A stretch of DNA of 64,000 nucleotides, taken from contig CAKZKT010000147.1 of NCBI GenBank assembly GCA_937124585.1, positions 46,649-110,648 on the forward strand. The letters are read 5' to 3'. The position numbers and the translations under genes are program-made. Shown here piece after piece: positions 35,266-42,754 of the stretch (its first letter is position 1; every line of letters begins with the position of its first letter). Below the pieces are notes generated by a model. The model did not search any database. It saw nothing but the letters and a program-made list of their open reading frames with translations, and was not told where the DNA came from. The DNA comes from an uncultured Anaerolineae bacterium (GTDB taxonomy: Bacteria; Chloroflexota; Anaerolineae; CG2-30-64-16).

Positions 35266-38200
35266 ATGCTCGATTTCTTCCAAGCGCCGCTCGCCGCGCT
35301 CGACCCTGCCATTTCCGCCCTGATCGGCTACGAGGAAGAGCGTCAGGCGCGCAAACTGATCTTGATTCCATCCGAAAGTCAGGCGCCGGCAGCCGTGCGC
35401 GAGGCGCTCGGCTCGGTATTCCAAAACATCTACGCGGAAGGCTATCCCGACCCGGCCATGCACGGGCTGACCGAAGCCCAAATCCTGGACTACGAGGTCC
35501 AGCTGGCCGTCTATCGGCGCAACTCCGATGCGCGTTACTACAAAGGAGTCGAGTATGTGGACGTGCTGGAAGCGTTGGCCCGGCGTCGCGCGGCCGAGGC
35601 GTTTGCGGCCAACGGCGTCGGCCCGGAGGCGATCTACGCCAACGTGCAGCCCCTCTCCGGTTCGCCGGCCAACAGCGCGGTCTACAGCGCGCTGGTGGCG
35701 CCCGGCGACACGATCATGGGCATGAGCTTGCTTCACGGCGGCCATCTGACGCACGGGAGCCCGGCCAATCGTTCCGGCAAGCTTTACACGGTCGTGTCCT
35801 ACGGCATTGATGCGCGCACCGAGCGGCTGAACTACGACGAGATCGAGGCGCTGGCCAAACAGCATCGGCCGAAGATCATCATCGCCGGCTACACCTCCTA
35901 TCCGTGGATGCCGGATTGGGCGCGTTTCCGTCAGATTGCCGAGGCGGTCGGTGCGTACCTGCTGGCCGACATCTCGCATATCGCGGGCATGGTGGCGGCC
36001 GGCGTCGTGCCCAGCCCGATCGGTCACGCGCATGTCATCAGCTTCACCACACACAAAACCCTCTACGGGCCGCGCGGGGCGTGCATCCTGACGACAGACA
36101 AGAAGCTCGCCGCGAAGATCGACGCGGCCGTCTTTCCCGGCGAGCAGGGCGGCCCGCATGTGAACACCATCGCCGGCATGGCGGTCGCGTTCAAACTGGC
36201 CCGCACGCCGGAGTTCATCCAGCTCCAGCGCCAGGTGGTGGACAACGCGGCGCTGCTGGCCGCTGCATTGCAGCGTCATGGCCTGCGCGTGCCCTACGGC
36301 GGCACCGACACGCACATGCTGCTCGTGGACTGCAAGACGGTGCGCGCGGCCACCGGCATCAGCCCGGATGGCCTGAAGGGCACGCCGCTCATGGGCGACC
36401 CGGCCGCGCGCATCCTCGACCTGGCCGGCATCGTGCTCAACCGCAACACCATCCCCGGCGACAAAAGCGCACGCGCGGCATCGGGCATCCGTCTTGGCAC
36501 GCCGTGGCTCACCCAACGCGGTTTCGGCCCCACAGAGATCGAGCGATTGGCCGAGATCATCGCGCGCGTGCTCAAAGCCTGCCGGCCGGTCGCCTATGCC
36601 GGCCGGCATGGGCCGATCTACCACGCGCAGATTGATTTCGATCTGCTCGAACAGGCCAAATGGGACGTGGTGAACCTGGCCTGTTGCGCCGACCTGCGGC
36701 CAGACTACCAGCCGAGCGGCTATCCGCATCACTATTTCATGCACAAGCCGACCACCGATCCCAGCCCAGACTGGGATGTGATCGAGATCGAGGGCACGCA
36801 CGCCCGCGGCTTCTGCAACGTGGCGATGACCAACGATGCTTATCTCCTCAAGCCGGGAGAGTGTCAGCCGACCTGGCTGCTGGAGCCCAACGGCCGGTTG
36901 ATGGCGCCGGGAGTGCTCAAACGACCTGGACCCGAAAGCACGCGCTTCCAGCTGCTGATCGCCAAAGAAGCGGAGACACGCGTCGTCCACTGGCTCCGCA
37001 ATCTTTCCGATGGCTTCATGCGCATAGATCCGGACGATCCCTATGTCAAAGTGCCCGGCCCGGTGGTCGTGCGCCGTCTACCGCACGAAACCGCGTACGA
37101 CTGGGAGATGAAACCGCCGGCGGTCGAGGACTTCGAGAAAGACACGGTCGGCTGGGCGCTCCACAAATCGTACTGGATCGGCCAAAAGGCACGCGCCGAT
37201 GTGCCCGGCGGCCTGCAGCCGTTGCCGGCCTTCACCTGGACGCCGGCCGTCAACCCGCTGCTGCGCCGCACGCGGCTGTATGAGCAGCATCGCAAGCTGG
37301 GCGCGAAGATGGCATCCTTCGCCGGCTACGAAATGCCGATCCAGTACACGTCGGTGCTGGAAGAGCATCAGGCCGTACGCAATCGGGCCGGCCTGTTCGA
37401 TGTGAGCCACATGGGCCTCTTCGAGTTCAGCGGCGAAAACGTGCACCTGTTCCTGAACAACGTCGCCACGAACGACATCTCGGCCCTGAAAGTGGGGGGG
37501 TCACACTACTCGTACCTGCTGGCGCCCGACGGCAGCGTCATAGACGACGTCTGGGTCTATCGCCTGGAGCGCGAGCGCTATTGGATGGTCGTCAACGCGG
37601 CGAACAACGACAAGGACTGGGCCTGGCTGAACGCTGTCCGCGAGGCGCGCGTGTGCATTGACCCGGCCCGGCCCTGGTCGCGCGCGTTAGGCTGCGAATC
37701 GGTGGTGATTCGCGACCTGCGCGATCCGCAGTGGGGCGACAAACAACGAGCGCAGCTGGCGCTGCAAGGCCCACGTTCGCGCGACATCCTGCTGGCATTG
37801 GCCGGCGAGGACGATGCCGCCATGTGCGAACGGCTGCTCGACATGCAGCGCAGCGAGATCATCGGCGGCGTGCTGGGAGGCTATGACCTCTGGCTGGCGC
37901 GCACCGGCTATACCGGCGAGCCGATGGCGTTCGAACTGTTCGTCCATCCCGACGACTTGCCTGCGCTCTGGCGCGATCTGCTACGTGTGGGCGCAGGGTT
38001 TGGCCTGAAGCCATGCGGCCTGGCCGCCCGCGACAGCCTGCGCATCGAAGCCGGGTTGCCGCTCTATGGCCACGAGCTGGCCGGACCGCTGAATCTTAAC
38101 CCGGCCGATGCCGGTTTCGCGCCCTACGTCAAGCTGTCCAAGCCATTCTTCATCGGCAAGGCCGCGTACATCGCGCACGAGGCCAACCGCCAGGCGCGAC

Positions 38201-38499
38201 TGGCCCGCTTCCAGACCGATGAAGAGCATGGCCCCATGCTCGGTCAGGGCGATGTGGTCGTCAATCCGAAGGGCCGCGTGGTCGGCTGGGTGACGAGCTG
38301 CTCGATTGACACGAATGGTCGCCAGACCGGCCTGTGTTATGTTCAGGATCCGCACTGGCAACGCGGCACCAGGCTGGGCGTCTATCGCGTCGGCAAAGCG
38401 GTTTGGGAAAGCCGGCCGCTCGATCAGCTGCAGCCCGGCGACCGCATCCAGCTGCCAGAGGGAATCACGATCATCGAACGGTTCTTGAACAAGGCGTAG
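35266..38499 (+). CDS. Fused serine hydroxymethyltransferase - aminomethyltransferase (GcvT), 1077 aa
   Basis: Residues about 1-450 are SHMT: LIPSESQAPAAVREALGS, the PLP-lysine block SFTTHKTLYGPRGA (Lys near 265) and GIRLGTPWLTQRGFG. An extra 25-30 residues stand between AEGYP and RYYKGVEYVD. Residues about 500-640 look like a decayed GcvT N-terminal domain (VIEIEGTHARGFCNVAMTND). Residues about 662-1077 are a full GcvT: GAKMASFAGYEMPIQY, RAGLFDVSHMG, LARTGYTGEP and the C-terminal barrel with GRVVGWVTSCS. SHMT interconverts serine and glycine on tetrahydrofolate; GcvT releases ammonia and methylene-tetrahydrofolate from aminomethyl-lipoyl GcvH. Both make 5,10-methylene-THF, so fusion is sensible. 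No gcvH or gcvP lies in the window. The start follows AGAGGGG. Confidence 0.92.
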   Translation: MLDFFQAPLAALDPAISALIGYEEERQARKLILIPSESQAPAAVREALGSVFQNIYAEGYPDPAMHGLTEAQILDYEVQLAVYRRNSDARYYKGVEYVDVLEALARRRAAEAFAANGVGPEAIYANVQPLSGSPANSAVYSALVAPGDTIMGMSLLHGGHLTHGSPANRSGKLYTVVSYGIDARTERLNYDEIEALAKQHRPKIIIAGYTSYPWMPDWARFRQIAEAVGAYLLADISHIAGMVAAGVVPSPIGHAHVISFTTHKTLYGPRGACILTTDKKLAAKIDAAVFPGEQGGPHVNTIAGMAVAFKLARTPEFIQLQRQVVDNAALLAAALQRHGLRVPYGGTDTHMLLVDCKTVRAATGISPDGLKGTPLMGDPAARILDLAGIVLNRNTIPGDKSARAASGIRLGTPWLTQRGFGPTEIERLAEIIARVLKACRPVAYAGRHGPIYHAQIDFDLLEQAKWDVVNLACCADLRPDYQPSGYPHHYFMHKPTTDPSPDWDVIEIEGTHARGFCNVAMTNDAYLLKPGECQPTWLLEPNGRLMAPGVLKRPGPESTRFQLLIAKEAETRVVHWLRNLSDGFMRIDPDDPYVKVPGPVVVRRLPHETAYDWEMKPPAVEDFEKDTVGWALHKSYWIGQKARADVPGGLQPLPAFTWTPAVNPLLRRTRLYEQHRKLGAKMASFAGYEMPIQYTSVLEEHQAVRNRAGLFDVSHMGLFEFSGENVHLFLNNVATNDISALKVGGSHYSYLLAPDGSVIDDVWVYRLERERYWMVVNAANNDKDWAWLNAVREARVCIDPARPWSRALGCESVVIRDLRDPQWGDKQRAQLALQGPRSRDILLALAGEDDAAMCERLLDMQRSEIIGGVLGGYDLWLARTGYTGEPMAFELFVHPDDLPALWRDLLRVGAGFGLKPCGLAARDSLRIEAGLPLYGHELAGPLNLNPADAGFAPYVKLSKPFFIGKAAYIAHEANRQARLARFQTDEEHGPMLGQGDVVVNPKGRVVGWVTSCSIDTNGRQTGLCYVQDPHWQRGTRLGVYRVGKAVWESRPLDQLQPGDRIQLPEGITIIERFLNKA

Positions 38500-38502
38500 G
38501 AT

Positions 38503-38538
38503 CACATGCCAGGCGCCTGGAAGAGCGCCTGGCATGTG
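38503..38538. repeat. Family A palindrome, copy A4
   Basis: Perfect 14-bp arms CACATGCCAGGCGC and GCGCCTGGCATGTG with an 8-base loop, starting 4 bases after the stop of the glyA-gcvT fusion. Likely at the mRNA 3' end. No T-run follows. Confidence 0.9.
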
Positions 38539-38570
38539 CGGGCGGAAACAGAAGACGAACAAGCCGCAAC

Positions 38571-39509
38571 ATGCCCAAAAGCAAAACTCTGTGGACTCTG
38601 TGCTGTGTCGGCCTGGTCTATAGCCTGGCATTGGCGCCGGGCAGGGCCACCGCCCAGGCGCCGACAGCAACGCCTGCCGCGCGCGCCTATTTGCCGCTGG
38701 TCATCAAGTCGGTCGCGACGCCCGTGTTCATCTGTCCGACCGAGTCGCAGAACAGCTACGCCCAAGGCCCTGCATATCAGTATGATCTGGACGATCCGGT
38801 GCGGCCGGCGGCTGATCACGCGGACAAGAACCTGGCGCTGCGCGGCTACACGACAAACACCGATGCCGGCCTGCGTCGCGAGTTGGTGGACTACGGCACC
38901 GACGATCCAATCCAACCGCCGCAGTTTGCCACCCTGTTCGCGCCGCCGCGTGTGCCGGCATTGCGTGGCTTCTATCGCGTGCACGATTGGATCTGGGCGC
39001 CCTCGCCTGAACCCGGCCGGCGCGGGGCCGCGCTGACGACCTGGCCGGTGACCGCGCTGGGCCTGGCCGTGACGCCTGGCGAAACGCTGCATGTGCCGAT
39101 ATCAGGCTATGCGATCGGCCAGGGCCACGCGGTGATCGTCCTCTACGCGGACGAGCAGCGCGTGGCTCTGCGCTATGCGCGCGAGGACAGTGCCGGCGCC
39201 CCGGGCTACACAGTGCACGTGGACGACCTGTGCACCGACCCGAACTTGCTGGCGCTCTACAGGCAGCTCGACGCCGCGACCGGCCCGCGCTACGTCTATC
39301 GGCCGCCGGAGCAGCGGCCCTACACCTATGCGCTGCCCGTGCTGCCGGCCGGACAGCCGATCGGGGTGGCGCGCAGCGCCGAGGTGATCGTCGCCATCGT
39401 GGACACCGGCAGCTTTATGGACCCGCGTTCCTGCGACGAATGGTGGCAGGTCCGGCCTGACTATGCCGGCACGTGCCCACCCCATGAGGATGGATCAATA
39501 TCGCCATGA
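38571..39509 (+). CDS. Secreted protein of unknown function
   Basis: 312 residues with a signal peptide (MPKSKTLWTLCCVGLVYSLA, cleavage probably after ATA) and then APTATPAARAYLPLVIK. A Thr/Pro stretch followed by YLPLV-K is frequent at the start of exported proteins in Anaerolineae. Two later blocks look conserved: GHAVIVLYADEQRVALRYAREDS and DTGSFMDPRSCDEWW. Together they suggest a small beta-rich globular domain, but no known enzyme family was recognised. The last 4 bases overlap the nadC start (ATGA), so it is co-transcribed with the NAD genes. Four Cys residues could form disulfides. Confidence 0.8.
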   Translation: MPKSKTLWTLCCVGLVYSLALAPGRATAQAPTATPAARAYLPLVIKSVATPVFICPTESQNSYAQGPAYQYDLDDPVRPAADHADKNLALRGYTTNTDAGLRRELVDYGTDDPIQPPQFATLFAPPRVPALRGFYRVHDWIWAPSPEPGRRGAALTTWPVTALGLAVTPGETLHVPISGYAIGQGHAVIVLYADEQRVALRYAREDSAGAPGYTVHVDDLCTDPNLLALYRQLDAATGPRYVYRPPEQRPYTYALPVLPAGQPIGVARSAEVIVAIVDTGSFMDPRSCDEWWQVRPDYAGTCPPHEDGSISP

Positions 39510-40375
39510 CAGCTTCAGAAACTCTTTCACCGGAAATCATCGCCTGCATCCAACGCGCCCTGGCCGAGGACATCGGATCGGGAGACGTGACGACCGACAG
39601 CATCGTGCCGGCCGACGCGGTCGCCGCCGGCCAGATCATCGCCAAACAGGCCGGCATCGTGGCCGGGCTGGATGTGGCCGCGGCGACCTTCCGCCTGGTG
39701 GATGAGCGCGTGCAGTTCACGGCGCTCGTCGCCGAGGGTGCGGCCGTGACGGCACATCAGCCGCTGGCCACAGTCACCGGCCCGGCGCGCGCCCTGCTCA
39801 CCGCAGAGCGCACCGCGCTGAACTTCCTGGGCCGCATGTCGGGCATCGCCACCCATACCCGGCGCTTCGTGGACGAGATCGCCGGCACGGCCGCGGTGAT
39901 CCTGGACACGCGCAAGACCGCGCCCGGCCTGCGCCTGCTGGACAAGCTGGCCGTGCAGCGCGGCGGCGGCCAAAACCACCGCATCGGCCTGTACGACATG
40001 ATCCTGATCAAAGACAACCACATTGACTTCGCCGGCTCGCTGGCCGAGGCCGTGCAGCGTGCGCGCGCCGCCCACGCCGACCTGGAGATCGAGGTGGAGG
40101 CACGCACGCTGAGCGACGTGTACGAGGCGCTCAAGCTGGGCGTGAAGCGTATCCTGCTCGACAACATGACGCTGCCCGAGCTCCGCTCGGCGGTCACGAT
40201 GGCCGGCGGCCGTGCCCGCCTGGAGGCCTCGGGCAACGTCACGCTGCGCAACGTGCGCGCCATCGCCGAGACCGGCGTGGACTTCATCTCCAGCGGCAGC
40301 CTGACCCATTCGGCGCCGGTGTTTGACGCGAGTTTCGATTTGCAACCGCATCGGCCGGAGGGAGAACGCGCCTGA
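39506..40375 (+). CDS. nadC: Nicotinate-nucleotide pyrophosphorylase (carboxylating)
   Basis: 289 residues, the family length. Motifs: LAEDIGSGDVTTD, ERTALNFLGRMSGIAT, ILDTRKTAPGLRLLDK, GGGQNHRIGLYDMILIKDNH (split by the active site) and EVEARTL. NadC converts quinolinate and PRPP to nicotinate mononucleotide with loss of CO2. Its start overlaps the upstream stop and its last base is shared with the next gene's ATG. It acts after NadA and NadB, encoded just downstream. Confidence 0.97.
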   Translation: MTASETLSPEIIACIQRALAEDIGSGDVTTDSIVPADAVAAGQIIAKQAGIVAGLDVAAATFRLVDERVQFTALVAEGAAVTAHQPLATVTGPARALLTAERTALNFLGRMSGIATHTRRFVDEIAGTAAVILDTRKTAPGLRLLDKLAVQRGGGQNHRIGLYDMILIKDNHIDFAGSLAEAVQRARAAHADLEIEVEARTLSDVYEALKLGVKRILLDNMTLPELRSAVTMAGGRARLEASGNVTLRNVRAIAETGVDFISSGSLTHSAPVFDASFDLQPHRPEGERA

Positions 40376-41367
40376 TGCCCCAGATCCATCTCGACACCGA
40401 TCTCGGCGGCGATATAGATGATCTCTGCGCGCTGGCGCTCGTGCTGAGCTGGCCCGGCGCCGGGCTGGTCGGCGTGACGACCAATCAGGACAACGGAGGC
40501 CGACGGGCAGGGTATGTCCAGTATGCCCTGCGACTCGTCGGCCGTGACGACGTGCCGGTTGCCGCCGGCGCCGATGCGTCTCTCCCCTGCTTCCGCGTCT
40601 ATCCTGGGCTGCCGGATGAGGCCGCCTACTGGCCGGAACCGATCCCACCGGTGCCATCGTCTCTCGATACGGCGCTCGCTCTGCTCGAGCGCAGCATCCG
40701 GCAGGGCGCCACGATTGCGGCGATCGGGACATACACCAACCTGGCGCTGCTGGAAGCGCGCTCGCCCGGCATCCTGCGCAAAGCCCGGCTCGTGCTCATG
40801 GGCGGCTTCATCTTCCCGCCCAGGCCCGGCTTCCCGGCGTGGACGCATGAGATGGACTGGAACATCCAGAACGACGTGGAGGCGGCGCTGTGCGTCATCC
40901 GGCACAGCGACCCGCTGTTCGTGCCGCTGACGGTTACCGTCGAGACCGCACTGCGGCAGGCCGATCTGTCGGCGCTGCGCCGCGGCGGGCCGCTGGCGCA
41001 GCTCATCGCGGGGCAGGCCGAGGCGTTCGCCCGTGATGAAGGATATGCGCCGCGCTACGGCCAGACGTGCGCTGGCCTGCCCGACGACCTGATCAACTTT
41101 CAGCACGATCCGTTGACCTGCGCCATCGCGCTGGGCTGGCGTGAAGGCGTGGAGATCAGCGTCTTGCCGGTGCACACCGAGATCCGGGACGGCTGGCTGC
41201 GCCAGACTGTAGATCCGGCCGGCATTCCCACCCGCGTCGTGACGCGCATTGACGGCACGAAATTCAGTGCTTTCTGGCTGCGGATGATCACCGGGACGCT
41301 CGATGAGCGCCTCGAACCGAATGACGTGCCAGGCATCTTGCAGAGTGCCTGGCACGTGAGCGCATGA
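40375..41367 (+). CDS. Nucleoside hydrolase (inosine-uridine type) with repeat-coded C-terminus
   Basis: 330 residues. The N-terminal DTDLGGDIDDLCALAL is the Ca-binding DxDxGxDxDD signature of nucleoside N-ribohydrolases, and IAAIGTYTNLALLE and MGGFIF are further family blocks. It cleaves ribonucleosides to base and ribose. Placed inside an NAD operon it might act on nicotinamide or nicotinate riboside, which is inference. The final 14 or so residues and the stop codon are coded by the first unit of the 46-bp repeat array, so the original C-terminus was probably replaced. The start abuts nadC. Confidence 0.88.
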   Translation: MPQIHLDTDLGGDIDDLCALALVLSWPGAGLVGVTTNQDNGGRRAGYVQYALRLVGRDDVPVAAGADASLPCFRVYPGLPDEAAYWPEPIPPVPSSLDTALALLERSIRQGATIAAIGTYTNLALLEARSPGILRKARLVLMGGFIFPPRPGFPAWTHEMDWNIQNDVEAALCVIRHSDPLFVPLTVTVETALRQADLSALRRGGPLAQLIAGQAEAFARDEGYAPRYGQTCAGLPDDLINFQHDPLTCAIALGWREGVEISVLPVHTEIRDGWLRQTVDPAGIPTRVVTRIDGTKFSAFWLRMITGTLDERLEPNDVPGILQSAWHVSA

Positions 41368-41636
41368 TGACGTGCCAGGTATCTTGCAGAGTGCCTGGCA
41401 CGTGAGTCCAGGATGACGTGCCAGGCATCTTGCAGAGTGCCTGGCACGTGAGCGCATGATGACGTGCCAGGCATCTTGCAGAGTGCCTGGCACGTGAGCG
41501 CATGATGACGTGCCAGGTATCTTGCAGAGTGCCTGGCACGTGAGTCCAGGATGACGTGCCAGGCATCTTGCAGAGTGCCTGGCACGTGAGTCCAGGATGA
41601 CGTGCCAGGCATCTTGCAGAGTGCCTGGCACGTGAG
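41323..41636. repeat. Seven-copy 46-bp palindromic repeat array (family A, site A5)
   Basis: Unit starts are 41323, 41369, 41415, 41461, 41507, 41553 and 41599; the last is 38 bases. Each unit has 12-bp arms (ACGTGCCAGGCA, TGCCTGGCACGT) around TCT-TGC-AGA plus a bulged G, so a long hairpin with a three-base loop forms. Spacers come in two types, AGCGCATGAT (after copies 1, 3, 4) and AGTCCAGGAT (after 2, 5, 6). Copies 2 and 5 have GTA for GCA in the left arm, which keeps a U-G pair in plus-strand RNA. The order implies a 138-bp segmental duplication. It spans the end of the nucleoside hydrolase gene to just before nadA. Confidence 0.97.
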
Positions 41637-41671
41637 TGCGAAAGAATCTGTTTATGGAGGTTGTTGGGACT

Positions 41672-42748
41672 ATGGATGAGACCACCGTCGAAGGACTGTA
41701 TCTCAAACTCAAACGCATGATCGGCGACTATACGCCCGATTTCGAGCTGCGCTATAAAGCCGAACTGGCCGCCGAGATCATCCGGCTGAAGGCGGAGAAA
41801 AACGCCGTAATCCTCGGCCACAACTACATGGAGCCGGCGCTGTATCACACGATTCCGGACTTCGTCGGCGACTCGCTGGAGCTGAGCCGCAAGGCCGCCC
41901 GCACCGACAAGGACATCATCGTCTTCTGCGGCGTAAAATTCATGGCCGAGACGGCAAAGATCCTCAACCCGACGAAGACCGTGCTGTTGCCGTCGGAGAA
42001 GGCCGGCTGTTCGCTGGCCGCCAGCATTACTGCCGAAGATGTGCGCGCGCTCAAAGCGCGCTTCCCCGGCGTGCCGGTGGTCAGCTACGTCAACACCTAC
42101 GCGGACGTCAAAGCCGAATCAGACATCTGCTGCACGTCGAGCAACGCGGCAAAAGTCGTCAAATCACTCTCATCCGACACGGTCATCTTCCTGCCCGACG
42201 AGTATCTGGCGCGCAACGTGGCGCGTGAGACCGGCAAGCGCATCATCTTCCCATCGCTGCTCGAACCGGGCATTTCGGCCCAGCCAACGGAAACGGGACA
42301 GGCTGCGGAAGACGCCGGTTATGCCGGCACCATGATCGGCTGGCGTGGCCGCTGTGAGGTGCACGAGAAGTTCACGGTGGACGATATCCGCCGCGTGCGG
42401 CAACAGTTCCCCGACGTGGTGATCCTGGCACACCCGGAATGCAGCCCGGAGGTCACTGCCGCGGCTGATTTCTCCGGCAGCACCGCCGCGATGATTCGCT
42501 ACGTCGAGCAGACGGCCGCGCCGCGCTACCTGCTGCTGACCGAATGCGCGATGGGCGAGAACATCGCCGCGGCCAACCCGGATAAGGAAATGCTGCGGCT
42601 CTGCTCGGTGCGCTGCCCGCACATGAACCAGATCACCCTGGAAGATACTCTCAAGGCGCTCCAGCTCAATCGTTACGTGATCGAGGTGCCGGAAGAAATC
42701 CGCGTCCGGGCTGTGCAGGCGGTGGAGCGAATGATCGCGATCGGATAG
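41672..42748 (+). CDS. nadA: Quinolinate synthase
   Basis: 358 residues. NAVILGHNYM and VFCGVKFMAETAKIL are the NadA N-domain signatures, followed by EKAGCSLA, TYADVKAESDICCTSSNA and CPHMNQITLEDTL. Conserved Cys residues in the three pseudo-symmetric domains hold one [4Fe-4S] cluster. It condenses iminoaspartate with dihydroxyacetone phosphate to quinolinate. The ATG at 41672 follows GGAGG by 11 bases; a GTG at 41636 inside the last repeat unit is in frame but has no support. Confidence 0.96.
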   Translation: MDETTVEGLYLKLKRMIGDYTPDFELRYKAELAAEIIRLKAEKNAVILGHNYMEPALYHTIPDFVGDSLELSRKAARTDKDIIVFCGVKFMAETAKILNPTKTVLLPSEKAGCSLAASITAEDVRALKARFPGVPVVSYVNTYADVKAESDICCTSSNAAKVVKSLSSDTVIFLPDEYLARNVARETGKRIIFPSLLEPGISAQPTETGQAAEDAGYAGTMIGWRGRCEVHEKFTVDDIRRVRQQFPDVVILAHPECSPEVTAAADFSGSTAAMIRYVEQTAAPRYLLLTECAMGENIAAANPDKEMLRLCSVRCPHMNQITLEDTLKALQLNRYVIEVPEEIRVRAVQAVERMIAIG

Positions 42749-42754
42749 GAAACC

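Noticed and set aside
41323..41636. CRISPR array
   Set aside because: Repeats are 46 bp with a strong internal palindrome, and the ten-base 'spacers' are only two sequences used three times each. There are no unique spacers, leader or cas genes.
41100..41848. Minus-strand open frames with repeated CQALCKMPGT-type peptides
   Set aside because: They only translate the palindromic repeat array and the antisense of real genes; because 46 is not a multiple of three the frames rotate through the same sequence.
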